From: Tannerella sp.
Lineage (GTDB): Bacteria > Bacteroidota > Bacteroidia > Bacteroidales > Tannerellaceae
Direction: 5' to 3'
Assembly (NCBI GenBank): GCA_031277235.1
Contig: JAITMT010000104.1
Span: forward strand, 1 to 11,145
DNA: 11,145 nt
Position 1 is the stretch's first letter. The number at the start of each line of letters is the position of its first letter. The notes beneath the pieces are model-generated. The model did not search any database, was not told the origin of the DNA, and saw nothing but the letters and a program-made list of their open reading frames with translations. Shown here in pieces: positions 1-7,046 of the stretch. A program made the translations under genes and the position numbers.

Positions 1-504
1 CGGCGAGGGTGATATGTTCACCCTTCAGGCGCGTAGAGAAGAAGAAAAGCAGGTAACCGATTATTTGCTCTCCAATGTAGAAAACATTTTGCTCAACGGT
101 ACACAGCTAATCTTAAACCGGATATTCAGACTTATCGGTTTCGATGCGATTCAGAATGATATTTTACGACATCTGGTAATTGTCCGATTATGCCAACCCT
201 CAAGCAAATCCGGAACGGTTGATTATTTGAAGTCTTATTTTGATGAAGACCTCGAATTACATAAAATCTATCGTTACTTGGATAAGTTGCATACAAGGTT
301 TACAAGGAATTGGAACGGATATTAAAGGCAAGCGGCATGAATTTGAGCGTAGACAAGGTATTGAATATTGCCAAAACGATTACAACCCTAAGAATCAAGT
401 TGCCAATCTCCGGAGAAACATTGACCAAGACAATGCTAATGACAGCAAAGCACAGGGCTATAGAGCAACTGTTCGACCAAAACTTTTGGGGGAAGTTTGG
501 ATAG
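1..504 (+). pseudogene. Internally deleted IS transposase (IS1634/IS4-type DDE), both ends kept, middle lost
   Basis: Two parts of one transposase lie in different frames. The N-terminal part is open from the window edge (frame of position 2) and ends in HKIYRYLDKL near position 289. This matches the N-terminal region of Bacteroidales transposases that I recognise as the IS1634/IS4 type. The C-terminal part reads from about 289 in the frame of position 1, beginning AYKVYKELERIL and ending FWGKFG with a TAG at 502-504; this is the usual family C-terminus. The central region, several hundred residues with the DDE catalytic core, is absent, so no active enzyme can be made. Immediately after the switch, TACAAGG occurs twice (292-298 and 301-307). 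The element's 5' end lies outside the window, and I could not identify its right terminal repeat. The family name is from memory of related proteins. That it is a deleted transposase is well supported. Confidence 0.8.
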
Positions 505-533
505 GGTGTCGCATTGTCGAAGTCAGGAAAAAC

Positions 534-644
534 ATGGCAAAACAAACCAACAACGTAGTAATCCACAGATTAAATGGAAAAGTAGGCGATTTGTTAGTAT
601 TTCGCCAGAGGGCAGGACAGACGGTCGTGTCCAAAATACGGTAA
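534..644 (+). pseudogene. N-terminal stub of a small conserved Bacteroidetes protein of unknown function
   Basis: An ATG at 534, preceded by AGGAAAAAC, opens a 36-codon frame beginning MAKQTNNVVIH and containing GKVGDLLVFRQRAGQTVVSK. It stops at TAA after KIR. The pattern G-K-x-G-x-L-V-F-R-Q-x-x-G-x-T-V-V-S-K is one I recognise from the N-terminus of a Bacteroidetes family of unknown function, whose members are usually well over 100 residues. Here the similarity ends abruptly at the KI dipeptide, where the family normally goes on with a proline and a charged stretch. The gene therefore appears cut by a deletion soon after its start. It sits just downstream of the dead transposase, so the two may have decayed together. 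The alternative is a chance ORF, but the coherent motif and good start context argue against that. Nothing else gene-like is visible from 645 to 858. Confidence 0.5.
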
Positions 645-815
645 ATATATGATGTATTCTCCCGTGTCCGGTCCAAGGATAGTCGAAGAACGAACGTATC
701 ATAATTCAAATCAGGTATCCGGCGGAGAGACTGCTGTGAAAAACGCTCCATCATGTCTCTTTTTTCAAAACAATGTTTTTTTAACCGGAAGAATAGAAAA
801 AACAAAAATATTGAC

Positions 816-823
816 TACCTTTG
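816..823 (+). promoter_or_regulatory. Candidate Bacteroidetes -7 box for the GH35 gene
   Basis: TACCTTTG matches the Bacteroidetes TAnnTTTG -7 consensus exactly and lies 35 bases before the GH35 ATG. I see no good -33 TTG-type element at the normal distance upstream, where the sequence is A-rich. This makes it a plausible but unproven promoter. Confidence 0.45.
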
Positions 824-858
824 AAGTGATTTTTTCACAGTTTTTAATATAGTAAATC

Positions 859-2730
859 ATGAGACAGTTTATTAAATTATTTATTATCAGTTATTTATTG
901 TTCCCTGTTACGGTCATGGCGCAAAACGCAGACCGGGGGAAAAAACACAGTTTTGAAATCAAAAACGGAGAATTTGTTTATGATTCCAAACCCGTTCAAA
1001 TTTATGCGGGAGAAATACATTATGCCCGCATTCCGCAGAAATATTGGAAGCACCGTCTTCAAATGGTGAAAGCCCTGGGATTGAATACTATTTGCGTTTA
1101 TGTTTTCTGGAATCACCATAATACGCAACCCGGCGTATGGGATTTCAAAACCGGAAACAGGGACATTGTAAAATTCATAAAAATGGCAGAAGAAGAAGGA
1201 CTTTTCGTGATTTTACGTCCGGGTCCGTATGCTTGCGCCGAGTGGGAATTTGGAGGATATCCCTGGTGGTTGCAGAAAAACAAAGACTTGGTTGTCCGGG
1301 AAAATAATCCGGCTTTCCTTGATTCCTGCAAACAGTATATCAATCAGTTAGTCGGTCAGGTCGGTCCTTTGCAAGTAACAAACGGAGGTCCTCTGATCAT
1401 GGTTCAGGTGGAAAATGAATTTGGTTCCTACGTTTCCCAGCGAAAAGATATTCCTCTGTCCGAACACCGTAAATACAATGAAACCATTAAGAATCTCTTG
1501 CGTGAAGCCGGATTCGATGTGCCCCTCTTCACGTCCGACGGCTCCTGGCTGTTTGAAGGCGGAACCCTTCCGGGAGTCCTTCCGACAGCTAACGGAGAAA
1601 ATAATATCGAAAATTTGAAGAAAACGGTCAATCAATACAACGGAAATCAGGGACCTTATATGGTTGCCGAGTTTTATCCCGGCTGGTTAGACCACTGGAT
1701 GGAGCCGTTTGTCCGCGTGCCGGAAGAAAAAATTGTGGCTCAACTCGAAAAATACCTGCAAAACGGTGTGCATTTTAACTTTTATATGGTTCATGGAGGA
1801 ACAAATTTCGGTTTCACTTCAGGTGCCAATTACAACAATAAATTTGATATCCAGCCGGATCTCACCAGTTATGATTACGATGCGCCAATCTCCGAAGCCG
1901 GATGGGCGACTTCCAAATACATGGCTATCCGCGATGTGATGAAAAAATATGTGAATTATGCCATTCCGGAAATTCCGGACAGGATACCTGTTATTTCCAT
2001 AGCATCCATTCCGCTGAAAAAATCAGTTTCCTTATGGGATATGAAAGAACAGATTAAACCGGTTATTTCCGATAAGCCTTTAAGTTTTGAAGATTTGAAT
2101 CAGGGGCATGGATACGTCCTTTATTCGCGCAAATTCAATCAGCCGATTGAAGGAAAACTGATTCTCAAAGGGTTGAGGGATTTTGCCACCGTTTATGTGA
2201 ATGGCGAAAGAGTCGGCGTTTTGAACCGGATCAACAATCAATATGAAATGGATATTCAGATTCCATTCGACGCTACGTTGGATATTTTAGTCGAGAACAT
2301 GGGAAGAATTAACTATGGAGCTAAAATTACCGAAAACACCAAAGGCATTATTTCTCCCGTTTTCATCAATGAATTTGAAATCGGCGGCGACTGGAATATG
2401 TATTCTTTACCTTTTGATAAACAGATGGATATAAGCCGCTATCCACAAAAAAACATCGCCGGAACGCCTGCCGTTTATTCGGGTGAGTTTCCGTTGGATA
2501 AAGTTGGCGACACATTCCTTGATATGAGTAGTTGGGGTAAAGGCATCGTTTATGTGAACGGACATCATTTGGGACGCTACTGGAATGCCGGTCCCCAGCA
2601 AACGTTATACTTGCCCGGATGCTGGTTGAAGAAAGGGAAAAATGAAATCCTGATTTTTGAACAGTTGAACGACACCGGGAAAAATGAAATCTCGGCAGTC
2701 GAAAAGCCTGTGCTGGATCAGTTGAAATAA
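859..2730 (+). CDS. Secreted GH35 beta-galactosidase
   Basis: A 623-residue exo-acting beta-galactosidase of glycoside hydrolase family 35, which releases terminal beta-linked galactose with retention of configuration. Residues 1-21 form a signal peptide ending VMAQ, so the enzyme should be periplasmic or surface-exposed. The (beta/alpha)8 catalytic domain spans about residues 40-365. It opens with GEIHYARIP and contains LRPGPYACAEWEFGG (119-133). The acid/base is E187 in QVENEFGSY and the nucleophile is E271 in AEFYPGW; both match the known family positions. Residues about 390-610 form the beta-rich C-terminal part, including VYVNGHHLGRYW, and the end EKPVLDQLK looks native. The length is normal for the family. 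Its codons look visibly richer in A/T at third positions than those of the glp genes. There is no clear Shine-Dalgarno sequence, as is usual in Bacteroidetes. It is the only intact gene in the first 4.6 kb and likely worked with the decayed GH2, epimerase and sulfatase genes that follow. Confidence 0.93.
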   Translation: MRQFIKLFIISYLLFPVTVMAQNADRGKKHSFEIKNGEFVYDSKPVQIYAGEIHYARIPQKYWKHRLQMVKALGLNTICVYVFWNHHNTQPGVWDFKTGNRDIVKFIKMAEEEGLFVILRPGPYACAEWEFGGYPWWLQKNKDLVVRENNPAFLDSCKQYINQLVGQVGPLQVTNGGPLIMVQVENEFGSYVSQRKDIPLSEHRKYNETIKNLLREAGFDVPLFTSDGSWLFEGGTLPGVLPTANGENNIENLKKTVNQYNGNQGPYMVAEFYPGWLDHWMEPFVRVPEEKIVAQLEKYLQNGVHFNFYMVHGGTNFGFTSGANYNNKFDIQPDLTSYDYDAPISEAGWATSKYMAIRDVMKKYVNYAIPEIPDRIPVISIASIPLKKSVSLWDMKEQIKPVISDKPLSFEDLNQGHGYVLYSRKFNQPIEGKLILKGLRDFATVYVNGERVGVLNRINNQYEMDIQIPFDATLDILVENMGRINYGAKITENTKGIISPVFINEFEIGGDWNMYSLPFDKQMDISRYPQKNIAGTPAVYSGEFPLDKVGDTFLDMSSWGKGIVYVNGHHLGRYWNAGPQQTLYLPGCWLKKGKNEILIFEQLNDTGKNEISAVEKPVLDQLK

Positions 2731-2794
2731 ATTTTTATCGGAATGGAATCACTCATATACACCGTAAAGGCAGTTGAGTAATAATTCACGGACG

Positions 2795-3658
2795 ATGATT
2801 ACCCAAACCCCATTCGGAAAAACCCCGCAGGATGAAGATATTTACCTTTTCCGCCTGCAACAGGCAAACGGGCAATACATCGAAGTTTCCAACTGCGGCG
2901 CCGCCCGGATTTCCTGCGCAGTCCCGGCCAGAAACGGCGTGTTGGGCGACGTTTTGCCGGGCTATCCCGCGCTTGCCGGCTATCTTTTCGATGCCTGCGA
3001 CCGGCTGGAGATATTAGTCATTGACGAAGCATTCGATGTGTGGAACATAAGCCACTATGAGGGTGATTACGGTGCACATTTCGACCGGCTATGGCGTAGC
3101 GATCTCGAAAGCATGGTACTCCGCAACCACCCGTCGGTCATCATGTGGAGTATTGGCAATGAAATCAAAAATACCCAAACCGATTCGGTTGCCCGTTTAT
3201 GCGGCGAAATGGCAGAGTTTGTTAAATCCATGGATGATACCCGTCCGGTTACGGCGGCGGTCAATGCCATTACGGATGAAAAGTCGCCTTCACGCGCCTC
3301 GATTCTTACGGGTCGTTCGCCGGTCAGCACCATGACTACGCGCTTTGCGGCGCCGCTGGACAAGAGTATCATAACCTATCCCGAATACCTGATCAAGGAA
3401 GCCGGGTATTATGCGGGACTTTGTGGTTGCTTACGCCATCAGGACGAACCTGAAGCAAAGGAAGATTTCATCCGTCAAATCCATAATCCCGACTCGCTTA
3501 CCCTACCCTACCATTATCCCGACACCAAAGGCGTGCGTGAAGATCTCGCAACAGACAGGACATACACCGATATTAAGGACGGGATACTCAAGGAGTTGAT
3601 TTTATGGATGATTCAGGAACGCGATTACCTGCCGCTTCCGGTTGATCTTCTCGGTTAA
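2795..3658 (+). pseudogene. Mosaic ORF: aldose 1-epimerase + GH2 beta-galactosidase + sulfatase fragments fused in one frame
   Basis: One open frame of 287 codons from the ATG at 2795 is a string of parts from three unrelated enzymes. A TTG at 2774 is also in frame, but the ATG gives MITQTPFGKTPQ, a typical aldose 1-epimerase start. Residues 1-68 are the epimerase N-terminus (GVLGDVLPGYPALAGYL) without its catalytic half. Residues about 71-160 are the core of a GH2 beta-galactosidase (LVIDEAFDVWN, then RNHPSVIMWSIGNEI with acid/base E123, then DTRPVTAAVN). They lack the N-terminal domains and the nucleophile. Residues 164-211 are a sulfatase piece starting inside the active-site signature (SPSRASILTGR, then APLDKSIITYPEYL). 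The residue that would become formylglycine is replaced by K163. Residues about 222-253 (NPDSLTLPYHYPDTKGVRED) and 254-287 (ending ERDYLPLPVD) look like further, non-adjacent sulfatase pieces. No catalytic site is complete. It probably arose by successive deletions in an epimerase-GH2-sulfatase cluster; misassembly is the main alternative. Confidence 0.75.
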
Positions 3659-3678
3659 ACGTGCATCACACTAACTCC

Positions 3679-3695
3679 ATTGTCAATTGTCAATT
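3679..3695 (+). repeat. 7-bp AATTGTC tandem repeat, about 2.5 copies
   Basis: The sequence contains ATTGTC, AATTGTC and AATT in tandem. The same unit, in inverted orientation (GACAATT), recurs about four times at 8767-8793. Here it overlaps the presumed -33 region of the sulfatase promoter. Confidence 0.6.
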
Positions 3696-3710
3696 AATTC
3701 CGTATCTTTG
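3680..3710 (+). promoter_or_regulatory. Bacteroidetes-type promoter before the truncated sulfatase
   Basis: The -7 box TATCTTTG (3703-3710) matches TAnnTTTG exactly. A TTG at 3680-3682 lies 20 bases upstream, about where the -33 element is expected. The ATG at 3731 follows 20 bases after the -7 box. This is the best promoter in the window. It may still drive the intact sulfatase at 4615, because only 11 bases separate that gene from the truncated one. Confidence 0.7.
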
Positions 3711-3730
3711 CATTCAAAAAAACAGATCAG

Positions 3731-4603
3731 ATGAAGAACACATTCATTTTACCGCTCGCCTGCCTGCCGTTCACAGGTATTCATGCCCAGTCGAAAACGC
3801 CGCCGCAGCCCAATATCGTTTTTATTCTGGCTGACGATTTGGGCTGGAACGACTTGAGTTGTACAGGCAGTCAATATTATGAATCGCCCAATATTGACCG
3901 GATTGCCCAAGCCGGCATCCGGTTTACGCAGGGCTATGCAGCCTGCCAGGTTTCCAGTCCGTCGCGGACAAGCATTCTGACCGGAAAATTCCCCGCCCGC
4001 CACGGGATTACGAACTGGATTGGCGAAGCGTCAGGTGAAGCATGGAGAGAAACGGGACGGCATTCCAAACTGCTGCCGGCGGAATATCTGCATCATCTTC
4101 CCTTGTCGGAAACAACTTTACCGGAAGCATTACGGGAAAACGGTTATCGCACCTTCATGGCAGGCAAGTGGCATCTGGGCGGCGAAGGCTCCATGCCCGA
4201 AGACCACGGTTTCGACGTCAATGTCGGAGGAAACGAATACGGTTCGCCCCGGGGCGGATATTTTTCACCCTATCAAAATCCGCAATTGACGGATGGACCC
4301 GAAGGCGAAAATCTCTCCATGCGATTGGCACGCGAAACGGTTTCCCTTATCGAAACGCATACAAAAAGAAATCGAAAGCAACCGTTTTTTGCCTGTCTTT
4401 CTTTTTACGCCGTACATTCACCGATACAGACGACCCGACAAAACTGGCATTATTTCAGGGAAAAAGCGGCAAAAAAAGGTATTGCGGATGAAGGGTTTAT
4501 CATTGACCGCACCTTGCCCGTCCGTCAGACGCAGGATAACCCCGTCTATGCCGGTTTAATCAGGCAAATGGATGATGCGACTTCACAAAAACAAACAATC
4601 TGA
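3731..4603 (+). pseudogene. 3'-truncated secreted serine-type sulfatase (S1_16-like)
   Basis: This is the N-terminal 290 residues of a type I sulfatase, which hydrolyses sulfate esters on glycans. A signal peptide ends IHAQ at about residue 20. The metal-binding pair is D35-D36 in FILADDLGWND. The active-site signature is S75-S-P-S-R (75-79) followed by TSILTGKFPARHG. Serine at the formylglycine position means a radical-SAM maturase (anSME) would be needed. GKWHLG (145-150) and AVHSP (227-231) supply further active-site residues. The start pattern and TNWIG segment suggest subfamily S1_16, by recognition only. The protein stops after LIRQMDD. Relatives go on from there for about 200 residues, including the SDNG metal site and the distal lysine. 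The last codons resemble an untranslated leader for the next gene, so a deletion probably removed the 3' half up to just before 4615. The product is probably inactive. Confidence 0.85.
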
Positions 4604-4614
4604 AAAAGAATAAT

Positions 4615-6054
4615 ATGAAAAAAAGAATCGAAACAGTTACCGGATTCCTATCCGCCATGCTGACAACCCCGCTGGCAGGTTTCAGCCAAACTGCCGACGC
4701 CAAAACTGCAACGCCCAATATTGTTGTTTTCATCGCCGACGATGCCGGCATGGATTTCGGCTGCTACGGCAACAAAGGCATCAAAACGCCGCATATAGAC
4801 CGTTTAGCCTCTTTGGGCGTCAGGTTTGAAAATGCTTTTTTGACGTCGCCGCAATCAAGCCCGTCGCGCACATCCATGCTCACCGGCAAATTTGCACATA
4901 CCGTAGGGACGGAAGACCTTCATGTTCCGCTCGATACATCGGTTGCCATGCTGCCCGAATACCTCCGCAAAGCCGGATATACAACGGCATTTGCCCTGAA
5001 ATCGCATTGGGGCGCCCCGAACGACAGGAAATTCGACACAGCCATCAAAGGCGGTTACCAATCCGGTCAGGGCGGACTGAGCGAAGATTTTTTCAACAAT
5101 TATACTTCGTTTATAGAAAAGAACAAAGCGAATCCGTTCTTTCTCTGGGTAGGTTTCACCGATCCGCACCGTCCCTATGGCAGTGAGACCATACCCCAAG
5201 TCAACCGTCCGCAAGACGTAACGGTTCCCGTTTTTCTGGTGGACGACCGGGAAACGCGCGACGACCTGGCAGATTATTACAATGAAATTTCGCGGATGGA
5301 CGGCAATATCGGACGAATGATGGAAGTTCTCGAGCGGAACGGCTTGATGGAGAATACCGTCATCTTTTTCCTGAGCGACAACGGAATGCCTTTTCCAAGG
5401 GCAAAAGGAACCTTATATGATTCGGGAATACATACACCCCTGGTTGTTTATTGGAAAAACAGGGCGCCGGAAGGAACCGTTCACGGCAACGGACTGGTCA
5501 GTACCATTGACCTTGCTCCTACCATCCTGGACATTGCCGGAATGGATAAACCTGCCGACATGTTTGGAATGTCTCTCGTGCCGCTCATCGAAAATCCGGC
5601 TCAACGGGGTCGCGATTACATTTTCTCGGAACGCAACTGGCATGACACCGACGAATACATGCGCTGCATCCGCACAGAACGCTACAAGGTGATTTACAAC
5701 GCCTATTACGAATTGCCTCACGGCACGCCTCACGACCTCAGCACCAGCCCGAGTTGGTATTCGTTGAGACGCAATCTGCGGGAAGGTTTGCTTGAACCGC
5801 AACAAATGCAGATATTCACATCACCGCGAGCGATGATAGAAGTGTACGATCTGGAGAATGATCCCGAAGAATTGATTAATGTAGGCGATCAGCCCCAATA
5901 TCGGGAGGAGGCGGAAAAATTGACCCGGATGATGGTCGAATGGCAGCAAAAAACCGGAGACCACCCGTATTGGAAACGCCGCCGACCGGATCAATCGGAT
6001 CGAATCACCGGATTGAATTACTTGCCGGATGATCCGGAAATGATGGATGATTGA
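4615..6054 (+). CDS. Secreted serine-type sulfatase, full length (SGSH/S1_8-like)
   Basis: A complete 479-residue type I sulfatase. Residues 1-25 form a signal peptide (GFSQ/TADA region), indicating export to the periplasm. Metal ligands D42-D43 lie in FIADDAGMD. The core S81-S-P-S-R followed by TSMLTG carries S81 as the residue oxidised to formylglycine, so it needs an anSME-type maturase not present in the window. Further sites are K129 and H131 (LKSHWG), H185 (DPHRPY), D255-N256 (LSDNG) and K264 (AKGTLYDSGIHTPL). The C-terminal part has VYDLENDPEELIN, usual near sulfatase ends. The overall pattern, with a short loop after the signature and RCIRTERYKVIYN late in the protein, resembles heparan N-sulfatase-like (S1_8) members. 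I cannot fix the substrate. The ATG lies 11 bases after the stop of the truncated sulfatase, so both probably share the promoter at 3680-3710. This is the only intact sulfatase in the window. Confidence 0.9.
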   Translation: MKKRIETVTGFLSAMLTTPLAGFSQTADAKTATPNIVVFIADDAGMDFGCYGNKGIKTPHIDRLASLGVRFENAFLTSPQSSPSRTSMLTGKFAHTVGTEDLHVPLDTSVAMLPEYLRKAGYTTAFALKSHWGAPNDRKFDTAIKGGYQSGQGGLSEDFFNNYTSFIEKNKANPFFLWVGFTDPHRPYGSETIPQVNRPQDVTVPVFLVDDRETRDDLADYYNEISRMDGNIGRMMEVLERNGLMENTVIFFLSDNGMPFPRAKGTLYDSGIHTPLVVYWKNRAPEGTVHGNGLVSTIDLAPTILDIAGMDKPADMFGMSLVPLIENPAQRGRDYIFSERNWHDTDEYMRCIRTERYKVIYNAYYELPHGTPHDLSTSPSWYSLRRNLREGLLEPQQMQIFTSPRAMIEVYDLENDPEELINVGDQPQYREEAEKLTRMMVEWQQKTGDHPYWKRRRPDQSDRITGLNYLPDDPEMMDD

Positions 6055-6133
6055 AGTATGTGAATTTTCAGGTTTCCAAAAATATTTTTGTATTTTTACA
6101 GGAAAGACAAATTGTATTGCGTAACATTTCTAA

Positions 6134-6179
6134 TCGTGCGATGGATAGATATTTTCACAAGAAAAGTCTATCGCGACGA
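6134..6179. other. Weak inverted repeat in the convergent intergenic gap
   Basis: Between the sulfatase and phosphatase stops, GATAGA (6144-6149) can pair with TCTATC (6167-6172) across a 17-base loop. TCGT (6134-6137) and ACGA (6176-6179) could extend the stem with a bulge. It may be a bidirectional transcription stop, but the stem is short. An A8 tract at 6183-6190 reads as T8 on the minus strand, but it lies on the wrong side of the stem for a plus-strand terminator. Nothing else is clear in this 181-base gap. Confidence 0.3.
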
Positions 6180-6235
6180 TGCAAAAAAAACCTCGGCAAG
6201 ATACTAAAACCCGATAATTGCATCTGCTGCACCAT

Positions 6236-7039
6236 TCATATCACAAACTGCTCAATCGAATCAATAATCATATCCGGTTTCAGCGGCGAGGCTTCGACGT
6301 CGTCGAGCGTGGCTTCGCCCGTGAGGGTGAGCACGCCCAGCACGCCTGCCTCGTGCGCCATGCGGACGTCCGTGTAAATCCGGTCGCCAATCACGGCTAC
6401 TTCTTCGGGCTGAAGGTGATAGCGCTGCATGATTCCGGCGAGCATGCGCGGGTCGGGCTTCCCGACAATCACATCGGGTTTGCGTCCGGTGGCATGTTCG
6501 ATGCAGGCGCAAATGGAGCCGCAATCCACCAGTACGGTAGGCTGGTCGGTCGGACACACCCGATCGGGATTCGTTGCCAGATAAGGCAAACCCTGCTGAA
6601 TCCACCAGCAGGCGCGGCACAGGCGGGAATAGACCAGAGAACGGTCGAAACCCACCACCACCATATCGGGCTTGTCGTCGGGCGAATCGGCTACCGGCAC
6701 AAATCCCGCCGCCTCAAACTCGCTGATCATCCCCGGAGTTCCCAAAATGAACAGCCGGCGGACGTCCGGATAGTGTATTTTGATGTAGTCTATCGTGGCA
6801 TGAGCCGACGTGTATATTTCTTCGCGCGTTGCCGCAATACCCATTTTATGCAATTTCTCAATATATTCACCGCTATTCTTCGACGGATTGTTGGTGAGGA
6901 AAGAATAGGTGACGCCCGCCTGTTTCAGCCTGTTCAGGAAGGGAACGGTAAACGGAAACAGCGTGCTCCCCTTGTATATTGTTCCGTCCATGTCCAGCAC
7001 GACATGTTTGATTTTCTTCAGATTTTCCTGCATATTCAT
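6236..7039 (-). CDS. HAD-superfamily IIA phosphatase (NagD / phosphoglycolate-glycerol-3-phosphate phosphatase type)
   Basis: A 267-residue cytoplasmic phosphoester hydrolase of HAD subfamily IIA. Motif I is LDMDGT, with nucleophile D16 and acid/base D18. Motif II is TNNPS (T49). The C2 cap sits between motifs II and III. Motif III is K194 in VGKPDP and motif IV is IGDRIYTD (D219, D224, Mg2+ ligands). The size and the GKPDP and GDRIYTD motifs are typical of NagD-type and eukaryotic PGP-type enzymes acting on small phosphates such as glycerol-3-phosphate, 2-phosphoglycolate or nucleotides. The chosen ATG at 7037-7039 lies seven bases after the glpT stop; an in-frame ATG two codons later is an alternative. 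The tight spacing implies co-transcription with glpT, so glycerol-3-phosphate is a reasonable substrate guess, but only from context. Confidence 0.88.
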   Translation of the reverse strand: MNMQENLKKIKHVVLDMDGTIYKGSTLFPFTVPFLNRLKQAGVTYSFLTNNPSKNSGEYIEKLHKMGIAATREEIYTSAHATIDYIKIHYPDVRRLFILGTPGMISEFEAAGFVPVADSPDDKPDMVVVGFDRSLVYSRLCRACWWIQQGLPYLATNPDRVCPTDQPTVLVDCGSICACIEHATGRKPDVIVGKPDPRMLAGIMQRYHLQPEEVAVIGDRIYTDVRMAHEAGVLGVLTLTGEATLDDVEASPLKPDMIIDSIEQFVI

Positions 7040-7046
7040 ATTTCTT

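Noticed and set aside
649..852. 67-codon plus-strand ORF before the GH35 gene
   Set aside because: It has no recognisable motif or start signal, and it runs through the presumed promoter of the GH35 gene.
2743..2781. 12-codon ORF (MESLIYTVKAVE) between the GH35 and the mosaic
   Set aside because: It is too short, with no motif to support it. It could be a tiny gene remnant, but nothing shows which.
6083..6090. TATTTTTG, a match to the -7 consensus on the plus strand after the sulfatase
   Set aside because: It lies in an AT-rich run where chance matches are likely. There is no -33 partner and no plausible gene downstream on that strand.
6183..6190. A8 tract read as a minus-strand T8 terminator tail for the phosphatase gene
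   Set aside because: No GC-rich stem precedes it in the minus-strand direction.
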